Shown here piece by piece: positions 35,910 to 44,000 of a stretch of DNA of 64,000 nucleotides. Source of the DNA: Caballeronia zhejiangensis (lineage in GTDB: Bacteria; Pseudomonadota; Gammaproteobacteria; Burkholderiales; Burkholderiaceae). The notes under the pieces are model-generated. The model made no database searches. It saw only the letters and a program-made list of their open reading frames with translations, and was not told the origin of the DNA. The position numbers were made by a program, and so were the translations under genes. Every line of letters starts with the position of its first letter. Within the stretch, counting starts at the first letter, position 1. The stretch lies in the NCBI RefSeq assembly GCF_000698575.1, contig NZ_JFHD01000015.1, positions 1 to 64,000 on the forward strand. Direction: 5' to 3'.

Positions 35910-36377
35910 ATGCAACGACACGAACGTGTTTCCACGCGAGCGCTGTGGCAGATTCCGCCGCGCGCGAAGTGCTGCGACGAGCCGCGCGTGCTCATCGCCG
36001 ATGACGACATGGACGCGACGCGCGCGATCTGTCTCGCGCTCGAAGACGCCGACTTCACCGTGCGCGCGGTGCACACGGGCCTCGACGCCGTGTCGCTCGC
36101 GCGCAAGTGGCGGCCGGGCGTCGTACTGCTCGATCTGATGATGCCGCTCGGCGATGGCTGGGAAGCGGCCGAAGCGATCCGCGCCATCGATCTGTCGATG
36201 TTGCTGCTCGCGCATACGAGTTGCACGGATCCGCAGGATCTGTCGCGCGCGCAGCGCACCGGCTTCAACGGCTACTTTGTCAAGCCGACCGAACTCGACG
36301 GCATGATCGCGGTGCTGCGCGATTATTTCTCGGCGCGTCAAGGCGAGGGCGATCATGCATCGGTGCGCTTGCGCTGA
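35910..36377 (+). CDS. Stand-alone response-regulator receiver protein
   Basis: A 155-residue single receiver domain. The acidic pocket is ADDDMD (Asp31-33), the phospho-acceptor is Asp75 in VVLLDLMMPLGDGW, and the conserved lysine is Lys125 in YFVKPTE. There is no output domain. ATG at 35910 has GAGG nine bases upstream; in-frame starts at 35829 and 35868 are possible. Such lone receivers relay phosphate or act by protein contact; the HPt-less hybrid kinase at 5.4 kb is one possible partner, without direct evidence. The last 25 bases overlap the convergent gene. Confidence 0.8.
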   Translation: MQRHERVSTRALWQIPPRAKCCDEPRVLIADDDMDATRAICLALEDADFTVRAVHTGLDAVSLARKWRPGVVLLDLMMPLGDGWEAAEAIRAIDLSMLLLAHTSCTDPQDLSRAQRTGFNGYFVKPTELDGMIAVLRDYFSARQGEGDHASVRLR

Positions 36378-36763
36378 ACGAGTTCGAGCTTCGGCGCGAA
36401 TGGTTCGACATCGCGCTCTGCGTCCGCTTTCAACATGTCTTCCCAGTACTGACAATAGCCGGCCCAGAACGGCATCTGCGTATGCGCGGATGCAGCCGTC
36501 GGCAGCGGATCGGGCAGCATGCGGCGCAGGCGTCCGATCTCCTTGTGCTTCCATTGCAGCAGCGCGCGGCGCTCTCCGCGCCGCGGCGGGCACATTTCGT
36601 TCATGCTCGCAACAGCTATCGAGAAACCCTCGGCGGGGCGCGATGCCATTTTCGTCAGCACCGCGGTCTGCGGGCGCGGCCCGCGTTCGTGACAGATGAT
36701 CGCGCCGATCTGCCCAAGGATGTACATCGCTTTCGCCATCGGCGGTTCGGAATGGTGTTGCAT
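36353..36763 (-). CDS. Hypothetical protein, 136 residues
   Basis: The ATG at 36763 follows GAGAGG (an open frame from 36850 lacks one). The product begins MQHHSEPPMAKAMYILGQIG, is mostly helical, has CPPRRGERRALLQWKHKEIG in the middle and MPFWAGYCQYWEDMLKADAE near the end. No membrane segment or signal peptide. I do not recognise the family. Its 3' end overlaps the receiver gene by 25 bases on the opposite strand. Confidence 0.55.
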   Translation of the reverse strand: MQHHSEPPMAKAMYILGQIGAIICHERGPRPQTAVLTKMASRPAEGFSIAVASMNEMCPPRRGERRALLQWKHKEIGRLRRMLPDPLPTAASAHTQMPFWAGYCQYWEDMLKADAERDVEPFAPKLELVQRKRTDA

Positions 36764-36919
36764 GGCGCCTCTCTTTTTATCGTTATGAGTCTTCGTGCAC
36801 GGCGCTCGAAGTTTTCTCGATCTTAATGTGAATGCGTCCAGGCGACGCATTTATAAGATACCGTATTGAGATTAATCCGAAATGTGCATCGACAAAAAGA
36901 TACAGTCGCGCCGTCTCTT

Positions 36920-37834
36920 TCACGCCATGTCGAGCACATGGCGCTCGAACAGGTCGCGCATGTTGCGATGTGCATCGCCGCTGTCGCACGTCGTGGCCGC
37001 GACGATCCGCTCTCGTTGCGCGATGAAGATGAACTGGCCGCCGTGTCCCGCCGCGAAGACATAACGCGGATCGATCCAGCAGAGATAGCCGTAGTGCGCG
37101 TCCATCGGCGGGCCGCCGTCGCTTTGCACCGACATGGCATCGTCGATGAACGCTTCGTCGACGATGCGCGCGCCACGCCATGCGCCGCGATGCATCATCA
37201 GAAGGCCGAGCGAAATCATGTCGCGTGCGCGCAGCAGGAGACCGCGCCCGCCGAACGTGTGACCGTCCTCGTCGCTGATCCATTCGCTCGCTTCGATGCC
37301 GAGCGGCGCGAACAGCGTGTCGCGCGCGTAATCGGCGAGCGTGCGCCCCGTCGCGGATTCGAGCGCCAGCGACAGCAACTGGACCGCGTGCGAATCGTAT
37401 TGAAAGCGCGTGCCCGGCTCGCTCGCGAAGGGCCGCGAGAGAATGAAGCGCAGCCGGCTTTCATCGTCCGAGAAGCGCTCGCAACTGCCGAGCACGCAGT
37501 CGTCGATGGTGCGCTGGTCCCATTCGAATCCCGATGTCATCGTGAGCAGATGCCTGAGCGTGATGCGCTGCACGCGATGATCGAGCGCCGTGTCGCACAT
37601 GGGCGGCACAAGGCGCGCGGCGGGGGTATCGAGTGGCGGAAGCGCGCCTTCGCGAAGCGCCGCGCCGACGGCAAGCGCGACGATGGTCTTCGTGACCGAG
37701 TTGATGTTTTCGAGCGATTCCGGCGTCACGTCCTCACGATAATGTTCGAACGCGATCGCATCGTCGTGCGCGACGATGAAGCTTCGCACGCCGGATTCGT
37801 TCGTCAGCGCTTCGCGTAAGGAAGAAGTCGTCAT
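36920..37834 (-). CDS. Serine hydrolase of the beta-lactamase/class C superfamily
   Basis: A 304-residue protein without a signal peptide. The SxxK motif is Ser46-Lys49 in INSVTKTIV, the tyrosine motif is Tyr146 (YDS in place of YxN), and HGGQ near residue 270 stands for the third motif. HLLTMTSGFEW and LGIEASEW are usual landmarks. Cytoplasmic relatives are esterases or peptidases rather than antibiotic-resistance enzymes. It is divergent from the UbiB-like gene with only 40 bases between starts. Confidence 0.82.
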   Translation of the reverse strand: MTTSSLREALTNESGVRSFIVAHDDAIAFEHYREDVTPESLENINSVTKTIVALAVGAALREGALPPLDTPAARLVPPMCDTALDHRVQRITLRHLLTMTSGFEWDQRTIDDCVLGSCERFSDDESRLRFILSRPFASEPGTRFQYDSHAVQLLSLALESATGRTLADYARDTLFAPLGIEASEWISDEDGHTFGGRGLLLRARDMISLGLLMMHRGAWRGARIVDEAFIDDAMSVQSDGGPPMDAHYGYLCWIDPRYVFAAGHGGQFIFIAQRERIVAATTCDSGDAHRNMRDLFERHVLDMA

Positions 37835-37874
37835 TTAAAAAGGATCACGAAGTAAATGAGGAAGGCTTCGTTTC

Positions 37875-39422
37875 GTGCGCGTGCATGCAGGAACGAATCG
37901 TGTTACACAGTCAGCAATCCGGATGCCACACACGGCGGCATCGCAGCCTTTCAGCGGTTTCAACTCACTTTCAGCGAGCCCGAATTTGTCAGTCCGACGA
38001 CTCGCGACGCTCTGGCGTCTTGGCCGGGCGTTCGTCCGCGAAAGCCATCTGACCGGCGACGGCGCAGCGATGACGCGCGTCGCGCGCTTCTTCGCCACGC
38101 ATGGCGCGCGCGCCGCGCCGCTGGCAGCCGGCGTGCCCGCGCTCTCGCAACTTTCGCGCGTGCTGGAGAACGCGTCCGGCGCGCTCGCGAGTCATCCGGC
38201 GCTTGCCGAAACGGCGGTGCGCGTCGCGCTGTCCGAACTCGACGGGCTCTTCACGCCGTACGACGCAACGCGCTTTCGCGACGCTTGCAGAGCCGCATTC
38301 CCGCCCGCGCTTTCCTTCGAACTCACCGAGTTGAGCGCGGTGCCGTTGCGCTCGGGCATCGCGGAGCAGACGCATCGTGCTCGCCTCCGCGATATGGCGG
38401 TGCGCGTCACGCTATTGCGCGCCGACGCGCATGCCGAACTCGCTGACGATCTCGACCTCGCGCTCGCGGCTGCGCGTTTCGCGGAACGCCGTTCGGCGAA
38501 GGCGCGCGAGATGCATCCGGTGGAATGGGTGCGCCGTTCACGCGAGAGCGTCGATGCGATGATCGACTTGCGCCAGCGCGCCGCCGATCAGAGCTACTTG
38601 CGCTTTCGCCTGCGCGACGACGCGCGTCTCGCCGTGCCCGAAGTGCTCTGGGACTATTGCAACGATTCGGTGCTGACGACACGCGCGATCGAAACGGCCG
38701 CACTGTCGGATGCGCAAGCGCTCGCGTCATGCGGGCTCGATCAGGCCGATGTCCTCGCGACGCTCATCGAAGCGTTCTTCGAAATGGCGCTGGGCGTCGG
38801 GCTGTATCACGCGGGACTGGACGCGGCGGGCGCGCGCGTGGGCATCGAAGGCGAGACGCGCGGCCAGATCGTGCTGGAAGCCGACAATCCGATGATGTTC
38901 TTCGCGGCGCACGAGCGCGACTTCATCGTCGGCGTATCGCATGCGCTGATGGAGGGCGATCACAAGGCGGCCGCGCGCGCACATCTCGAGCACGGCCGGC
39001 CCGAGACGCATGCGACGCATCACGAAGTGCGCGTCGAAGCGACGTATCGGCGCGAAGCCGAGCGCTTTGCTTCGCCGCACGCACGCAGCAAGGTCGGTGT
39101 CGCGCATCTGTTCGGCGCGATCGGCAAGGCGCCCGCCGAACATATGTTCAGCGCGTCGCACGGGCGCATCGCGTCGCGCGCGGTGCTGCTCGCGCGTTCG
39201 GCGGAACGCATCGAGCGCCTTGCGGAGGACATCGCGCCGGACGTCGACGTATGGAAGATCGCGCGCAGGGTCATCGTGCGGCTCGCGGCGGATCAGATCG
39301 GCTTCAGAAGCATGGCGGCGCGCTTTGCGCACGAAGCGACGCACTGGCCGCACACACTGCCGCGTCTGCCGCGGCTCATCGCACAGCGGGCGGATGCGAC
39401 GGGCGCGTTTCGGCGGGACTGA
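37875..39422 (+). CDS. UbiB/ABC1-family pseudokinase-like protein
   Basis: A 515-residue protein with GTG start at 37875 behind GAGGAAGG; an ATG at 37923 is an alternative. It aligns by eye with UbiB along most of its length: LWRLGRAFVRES at the front, VPEVLWDYCNDSVLTTRAIE matching UbiB VPEVYPDYC and its ERI segment, FFEMALGVGLYHAGLDAAG where UbiB has FFHADMHPGN, and DVDVWKIARRVIVRLAADQIG plus LPRLPRLI at the end matching UbiB [21 protein letters not shown] and MPELPELV. The KxGQ, catalytic HxD/N and DFG-like motifs are lost, and there is no C-terminal membrane helix. UbiB supports ubiquinone synthesis; this paralogue cannot be a normal kinase/ATPase and may act as a scaffold or regulator. 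Confidence 0.65.
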   Translation: MRVHAGTNRVTQSAIRMPHTAASQPFSGFNSLSASPNLSVRRLATLWRLGRAFVRESHLTGDGAAMTRVARFFATHGARAAPLAAGVPALSQLSRVLENASGALASHPALAETAVRVALSELDGLFTPYDATRFRDACRAAFPPALSFELTELSAVPLRSGIAEQTHRARLRDMAVRVTLLRADAHAELADDLDLALAAARFAERRSAKAREMHPVEWVRRSRESVDAMIDLRQRAADQSYLRFRLRDDARLAVPEVLWDYCNDSVLTTRAIETAALSDAQALASCGLDQADVLATLIEAFFEMALGVGLYHAGLDAAGARVGIEGETRGQIVLEADNPMMFFAAHERDFIVGVSHALMEGDHKAAARAHLEHGRPETHATHHEVRVEATYRREAERFASPHARSKVGVAHLFGAIGKAPAEHMFSASHGRIASRAVLLARSAERIERLAEDIAPDVDVWKIARRVIVRLAADQIGFRSMAARFAHEATHWPHTLPRLPRLIAQRADATGAFRRD

Positions 39423-39461
39423 GGGGCGCTGGTTCCGAGCCAAGGCGCGGGCATTAGCGCG

Positions 39462-40259
39462 TCAACGCGTACCCGGCGACATACGCTCCGCGATCGCGCG
39501 CGACGCGTCCTTCAGCGGCTCGACGTAGGTTTCGAGCGGCGTCGCGCTCTTTCTGAACAGCGGAATGCTGATGCTCACGCAGCCGAGCGTCACGCCATTC
39601 GCGCCGACGATCGCGCTGCCGTAGCAGAAAATCTGCGCCTCGTTTTCCTCGCGGTCTTCCGAATAGCCGCGCGCGTGAGTTGCATCGAGTTCGGCGTCGA
39701 GCGCGGCGCGATCGGTGATCGTGTTCGGTGTGAAGCGTTCGAACTTCAGGCCATGCAGCAATGCATCGCGTTCGGCGGGCGATTGCGTCGACAGAAACGC
39801 CTTGCCGACGGAACTCGAATACAGCGTCACGCGCGTGCCGATGCGCGACGCCATGCGAACCGCATGCGGGCTTTCGAGCTTCTCGATGTACACCATCTCC
39901 GAGCCGCTGCGCACTGCCAGATGCACCGTCTCCTGCGTCGCGTCGCGCAGTGCCTGCAACGCGTCGGTGGCCGCGATGCGCAAATCGGAGCGCTCCCAGC
40001 TGCGGCTCGCGAGCGACATCAGCCGCGGGCCGGGCGCGTAACATCCGCCGCGCACGCTTTCGACGACCAGGCCTTCCGCGATTAGCGCGCCGACGATGCG
40101 ATAGACCGTCGGACGCGGATAACCGCTCGCCGTGGTGAGACGCGCGATGGTCGGCGGTTCGCCGGCATCGGCAATGAGTTGCAGCACCGCCATGAACTTC
40201 GAGAAGGCGGCGGTGCCGGTGGCCTTGGCGGCGTCGAGGGAAGCGGTGTCTGAGGGCAT
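39462..40259 (-). CDS. IclR-family transcriptional regulator
   Basis: A 265-residue regulator. The winged helix-turn-helix lies at about 20-80 (TIARLTTASGYPRPTVYRIV) and the effector domain contains YSSSVGKAFLSTQSP and REENEAQIFCYGSAIVG. ATG at 40259 lies 10 bases past the SDR gene; a start at 40292 would overlap that gene. It is the last gene of cupin-MFS-SDR-IclR and probably controls it through the palindrome at 42888-42924. Confidence 0.86.
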   Translation of the reverse strand: MPSDTASLDAAKATGTAAFSKFMAVLQLIADAGEPPTIARLTTASGYPRPTVYRIVGALIAEGLVVESVRGGCYAPGPRLMSLASRSWERSDLRIAATDALQALRDATQETVHLAVRSGSEMVYIEKLESPHAVRMASRIGTRVTLYSSSVGKAFLSTQSPAERDALLHGLKFERFTPNTITDRAALDAELDATHARGYSEDREENEAQIFCYGSAIVGANGVTLGCVSISIPLFRKSATPLETYVEPLKDASRAIAERMSPGTR

Positions 40260-40269
40260 GATGCGGGAA

Positions 40270-40995
40270 TCATGCCACGAGATAGCCGCCATCGACGGGT
40301 ACGATCGCGCCCGTCATGAACGACGCCGCCGGTGACGCGAGAAACGCCGTCACGCGCGCGACGTCTTCCGGCAAGCCCCAGCGCTTCATCGGCGTGCGGT
40401 CGAGGATCGCCTGCGAGCGGCCGTCGTCGTTCTGCAGCGCTTGCGTGAGCGGCGTCGCGATCCAGCCGGGCGCAACGGCGTTCACGCGGATGCCCTCGGC
40501 GGCATAGGCGATCGCCAGCGATTTCGTCAGTTGCGCGACGCCGCCCTTGCTCGCGCTGTACGCGGGCACGAGTCCGCCGCCGAAGAACGTCAGCATCGAC
40601 GCCGTGTTGATGATCGAACCCTTGCTGCGCGCGAGCAGTGGACGCGCGGCGGCGCACATGCGCATCGTGCCGTTGAGATTCACCGCGATCACGCGCTCGA
40701 ATGTTTCGATGTCGTGCTCGTCGCCGCGCCGGATCATGCCCGCGCAGTTGACGAGCACGTCGAGCGAATCGATACGCGCAAAGAGCGCGGCGACGCTGGC
40801 GGCATCGGCGACATCGAGTTCGACGACTTCGATGCCGGGCGCGTCGGTCGGCGCTAGGCCGGCGGCGATCACGCGCGCGCCGAGCGCCGCGAATTGCTGC
40901 GCGATGCCCGCGCCGATGCCCTGCGTGCCGCCGGTCACGACGACGGTCTTGCCCTTGAAGAGATCAGCTTGAAAAGTCATATCGGTGCGATTCAT
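40270..40995 (-). CDS. Short-chain dehydrogenase/reductase
   Basis: A 241-residue classical SDR. The cofactor loop is TGGTQGIG, the structural motif NCAG, and the catalytic residues are Ser in NTAS and Tyr-Lys in YSASKGG. The C-terminal VDGGYLVA is typical. The ATG at 40995 overlaps the MFS stop as ATGA; the ATG at 40980 would remove five residues. It probably oxidises a hydroxyl of the compound imported by the MFS protein in the same operon. Confidence 0.88.
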   Translation of the reverse strand: MNRTDMTFQADLFKGKTVVVTGGTQGIGAGIAQQFAALGARVIAAGLAPTDAPGIEVVELDVADAASVAALFARIDSLDVLVNCAGMIRRGDEHDIETFERVIAVNLNGTMRMCAAARPLLARSKGSIINTASMLTFFGGGLVPAYSASKGGVAQLTKSLAIAYAAEGIRVNAVAPGWIATPLTQALQNDDGRSQAILDRTPMKRWGLPEDVARVTAFLASPAASFMTGAIVPVDGGYLVA

Positions 40996-42293
40996 ACGGC
41001 GGGAACGGGTTCCGTCTGGCGCTCCGCGTCCTCGATCGGCGCGCGCACGACGAACATGTAGACGAGCGCAGCAGCGAACGCGACGCCCGCGCTGATCAGG
41101 AACGCGTTCACGAACGAATGCGTCTTGTCGACGACGAGGCCCGTGATGAACGGCGCAAACGAGCCGCCGAAGTAGCCGCCGAAGTTCTGGATACTGCCGA
41201 GCGACGCGACCATGTGGCGCGGCGCGGCAACGGAAACGAGCGCCCACGCGGCGCCGCTCGCCATGTTGACGAAGAACATCGCCGCCGACAGATAGGCGAT
41301 CGCGAGCGTCAGGTTCGGCGTGAACGCGGCGGGCACGGTGAACAGCGCCGCGCCGATGAGTCCCGAGCAGATCGGCCACTTGCGGCTGCGGATCGGGGCG
41401 ACGCCGCGCGCCATCAAACCATCGGCGATGAAGCCCGACGAGAGCATGCCGAGCGTGCCCGCGAGATACGGAATCGTCACGACCCAGCCGGTCTTCGCGA
41501 TCGTCAGATGACGCTCGTGTTCGAGATACGCGGGCAGCCACGTGAGATACAGCCACACCATGTAGATCACGCCCATGAAGCCGAAGATCATGCCCCACGT
41601 CGTCGCCTTGCCGAAAAGGCCGCGCCATTCCGCGAACGTCATGTTGCGTTCCTTGCGCTGCGCCGGTTCGCCCTCGGTCAGATGCGCGAGTTCTTGCGAT
41701 TCGAGCTTCACGTCCTTCCGGTTGCGATAGACGATGTACCAGCCGATCGACACCGCAATCCCGAGCGCGCCCATGATGATGAACATGTTGCGCCAGCCGA
41801 AGGACAGCAGGAGCACGGTGAGGATGGGCGGCGCGAGCGCGGGTCCGATGGTCGATGACGTGACGAAGATGCCCGTCGGCTTGCCGCGTTCGCGTTGCGC
41901 GAACCATTCGGACACGACCTTTGCGCCCGCCGGAAATTGCGGCGCCTCGCCGATGCCGAGCGCGATGCGCGCCGCGAGAAACTGATGCAGATTCGTGACG
42001 AGCCCGCCGAACAACTGCGCGACCGACCACACGAACATGCCGAGGCCGAGCATGATGCGCGCGCCAAAGCGGTCGAGCATCACGCCGATGGGCAACTGCG
42101 AGAACGCGTACGCGAACGAGAACGCGGAGAGCAGCAGGCCCATCTGCGAGGCGGAGAGGCCGAGCTCCTGCGTGACGGAGTGATTCGCGATCGAGAGCGT
42201 GCTGCGATCGAGATAATTCACGATGCCCGCGAGCGTCAGAAAAGTGAGCGCGACCCACTGAATGCGCTTCAGGCGCGGTGATTTTTCCAGCAT
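40992..42293 (-). CDS. MFS anion:cation symporter (ACS family)
   Basis: A 433-residue inner-membrane transporter with 12 segments; ATG at 42293 with a GGAGGAG site. LAGIVNYLDRSTLSIA in segment 1 is the ACS-family signature, followed by GVMLDRFGARIMLG and ALGIGEAPQFPAGAKVVSEWF. The family imports organic anions such as glucarate, galactonate, tartrate or phthalate. The operon neighbours point to a catabolic organic acid. It lies 56 bases after the cupin gene. Confidence 0.88.
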   Translation of the reverse strand: MLEKSPRLKRIQWVALTFLTLAGIVNYLDRSTLSIANHSVTQELGLSASQMGLLLSAFSFAYAFSQLPIGVMLDRFGARIMLGLGMFVWSVAQLFGGLVTNLHQFLAARIALGIGEAPQFPAGAKVVSEWFAQRERGKPTGIFVTSSTIGPALAPPILTVLLLSFGWRNMFIIMGALGIAVSIGWYIVYRNRKDVKLESQELAHLTEGEPAQRKERNMTFAEWRGLFGKATTWGMIFGFMGVIYMVWLYLTWLPAYLEHERHLTIAKTGWVVTIPYLAGTLGMLSSGFIADGLMARGVAPIRSRKWPICSGLIGAALFTVPAAFTPNLTLAIAYLSAAMFFVNMASGAAWALVSVAAPRHMVASLGSIQNFGGYFGGSFAPFITGLVVDKTHSFVNAFLISAGVAFAAALVYMFVVRAPIEDAERQTEPVPAV

Positions 42294-42349
42294 GTTGTCT
42301 CCTCCGAATGCTCTGTCGAGTCTGTTAGAGGGTTGAGTTTGGGTGGATG

Positions 42350-42877
42350 CTAGCGAATGAATTGATCGACGAAGTCGGCACCGAGTCCGACCGATTCGTA
42401 ATGCTTGCGGCACATGTCGACTTTGGTGAAGACGTCTTCGTAGCCGGTGTAGTTGCCGTACGGGTCGCAATAGAACATCACGCCGTTCACCTGGAAGTAC
42501 GTGATCATTTCCTCGACGTCTTCGGGAACATAGAGCGTGTGCGTTTCGCCGGGCGGCTCGAAGACATAGCTGCCTTCGGTCGCTTCCCAGTCATGTTCGA
42601 GATAGCGCCAGCGGCCTTTGAGCACCATGCCGTGGACCGCCTGCGGATGACGATGACGCGACAGCACGCCGGATTTGCGCACGCGCAGGAGGTTCATCCA
42701 GTAGCCGGTCGACACGTTCAGACACAGCGGACGGAACCAGACGTTTTCGGCCTGCGGCACCCATTCGCGCTCGTCGGCGGGAATCGCGCTCGGCACGACG
42801 ATTTCCTTTTGCGCTTCTTTAGGGAAGGGAAGTTGATACGGCGTCATGGCATCCGCCGCGGGTTTCGGCGCGGTCAT
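42350..42877 (-). CDS. Cupin, 2,4'-dihydroxyacetophenone dioxygenase-like
   Basis: A 175-residue single-domain cupin; AAGGAGA precedes the ATG. Metal ligands look like His75 and His77 (SRHRHP) and His113 (GETHTL), close to the three-His iron site I recall for 2,4'-dihydroxyacetophenone dioxygenase of Burkholderia/Alcaligenes. WFRPLCLNVSTGYWMNLLRV and the C-terminal YHESVGLG-like segment (KHYESVGLGADFVDQFI) also fit that family. That enzyme cleaves the side chain of an aromatic ketone to 4-hydroxybenzoate and formate. A different substrate is quite possible. First gene of a four-gene operon. Confidence 0.72.
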   Translation of the reverse strand: MTAPKPAADAMTPYQLPFPKEAQKEIVVPSAIPADEREWVPQAENVWFRPLCLNVSTGYWMNLLRVRKSGVLSRHRHPQAVHGMVLKGRWRYLEHDWEATEGSYVFEPPGETHTLYVPEDVEEMITYFQVNGVMFYCDPYGNYTGYEDVFTKVDMCRKHYESVGLGADFVDQFIR

Positions 42878-42887
42878 CGCGTCTCCT

Positions 42888-42924
42888 TGTCCATATTGTG
42901 GATTCGTGAATCAAATTATGGACA
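42888..42924. promoter_or_regulatory. Long palindromic operator before cupin operon
   Basis: TGTCCATA (42888-42895) is mirrored perfectly by TATGGACA (42917-42924), and an inner palindrome GATTC-GT-GAATC (42901-42912) sits between. The near arm touches the ribosome site of the cupin gene, so a bound protein would block expression. The IclR protein of the same operon is the obvious candidate. TGTCCA also occurs at the other IclR site (29587-29622). Confidence 0.6.
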
Positions 42925-43006
42925 GATATTCTTCCTCGTTCCGCGAATTGTCAAGATTCTTCAACGGATGATGAATTCGTGCAGATACCGCCTTTTCGAC
43001 GGACGA

Positions 43007-43036
43007 AAAAAAAGGCGGACCGGCAGGTCCGCCTTA
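43007..43036 (-). terminator. Rho-independent terminator of cyo operon
   Basis: AAGGCGGACC (43013-43022) pairs with GGTCCGCCTT (43027-43036) around a 4-base loop; on the minus strand a run of eight T residues follows (43014-43007). It lies 24 bases after the cyoD stop. Confidence 0.85.
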
Positions 43037-43059
43037 GATCACGCGATGAAGCCGAGCGA

Positions 43060-43392
43060 TTAGCGCGCCATCATTAGCATGTGCACGTTATGCATCACCC
43101 AAACCGTGCCGACGATAAGAATCAGCGACATGAGAATGGTGTAGGCAAACGAGATCGCATGCCAGCGCTGTCCCTTCGACGAGTTGACGTGCAGGAAGAA
43201 CACCACATGCACGATCACCTGCACCGCGGCCAGCACGGCGAGCGCGACGATCGCGCTTTCGCCCTTGAACGCGCCCGAGGTCGCGGCCCAGAACGACGCC
43301 ACAGTTAGCACGACAGCCAGCACGAAGCCGATGAGATAACCGCGCACGGTGACGTGCGGGAAATCGCTTGTTTCGGTATGAGCATGTGCCAT
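43060..43392 (-). CDS. cyoD: Cytochrome bo3 ubiquinol oxidase subunit IV
   Basis: A 110-residue membrane protein with three hydrophobic segments, matching CyoD. VRGYLIGFVLAVVLTVASFW and VIVHVVFFLHVNSSKGQRWH are family landmarks. Its ATG overlaps the cyoC stop by one base (TGATG). It helps assemble the copper site of the oxidase. A terminator follows; no cyoE (heme O synthase) gene follows in this operon. Confidence 0.92.
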   Translation of the reverse strand: MAHAHTETSDFPHVTVRGYLIGFVLAVVLTVASFWAATSGAFKGESAIVALAVLAAVQVIVHVVFFLHVNSSKGQRWHAISFAYTILMSLILIVGTVWVMHNVHMLMMAR

Positions 43393-44000
43393 CAGACGAC
43401 GCTCCCAAGGTAGACGAAGGAAAACACGCAAATCCAGACGATGTCGAGGAAGTGCCAGAAAAGGCTCAGGCAAGCGAGACGGCGCAATTCGCGTTCGTTC
43501 ATTTGCGGATTGCGTGCGATCTGCACGGCCAACACGACCAGCCAGATCATGCCGATGGACACGTGCAAACCGTGCGTGCCGACGAGCGTGAAGAACGCCG
43601 ACCAGAATGCGCTGCGTTGCGGACCCGCGCCTTCAGCGATCAGATGCGCGAACTCCTGCATTTCCAGAAAGAGGAAGCCCGCACCCAGCAGGAACGTGAC
43701 GAACAGCCACGCGAGCACCGCGCCCGACTTGCGGCGCGTCGCCGAGATCATCGCGAGACCGAAGGTCAGGCTGCTCGTGAGAAGCAGGCCCGTTTCGTAC
43801 GCGACGTCCTTCAGGTTGAAGAGATCCTTGGGCGTCGGGCCGCCTGCGGTCTGCATCGCGAACATCGCGAAGGTTGCAAAGAGCGACGCGAACAGCACGC
43901 AGTCGGTCATCAGATAGGCCCAGAAGCCGAACACCGAATGCGACTGGTGCTCGTGCTCATGGCCATGCGCGTGTTGCGCGGATAGCGTCGATTGCGACAT
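43392..44000 (-). CDS. cyoC: Cytochrome bo3 ubiquinol oxidase subunit III
   Basis: A 202-residue protein with a His-rich cytoplasmic N-terminus (HAHGHEHEHQSH) and five membrane segments. FGFWAYLMTDCVLFASLF, FLEMQEFAHLI and GTHGLHVSIGMIWL are typical of CyoC. It is part of the proton-pumping quinol oxidase. Start and upstream stop meet at position 44000. Confidence 0.93.
   Translation of the reverse strand: MSQSTLSAQHAHGHEHEHQSHSVFGFWAYLMTDCVLFASLFATFAMFAMQTAGGPTPKDLFNLKDVAYETGLLLTSSLTFGLAMISATRRKSGAVLAWLFVTFLLGAGFLFLEMQEFAHLIAEGAGPQRSAFWSAFFTLVGTHGLHVSIGMIWLVVLAVQIARNPQMNERELRRLACLSLFWHFLDIVWICVFSFVYLGSVV

Noticed and set aside
42350-42877. The cupin as a KdgF-type sugar-acid enzyme
   Set aside because: The N-terminal segment, the spacing of the three histidines and the C-terminal motif fit the dihydroxyacetophenone dioxygenase group better, though the substrate is still open.
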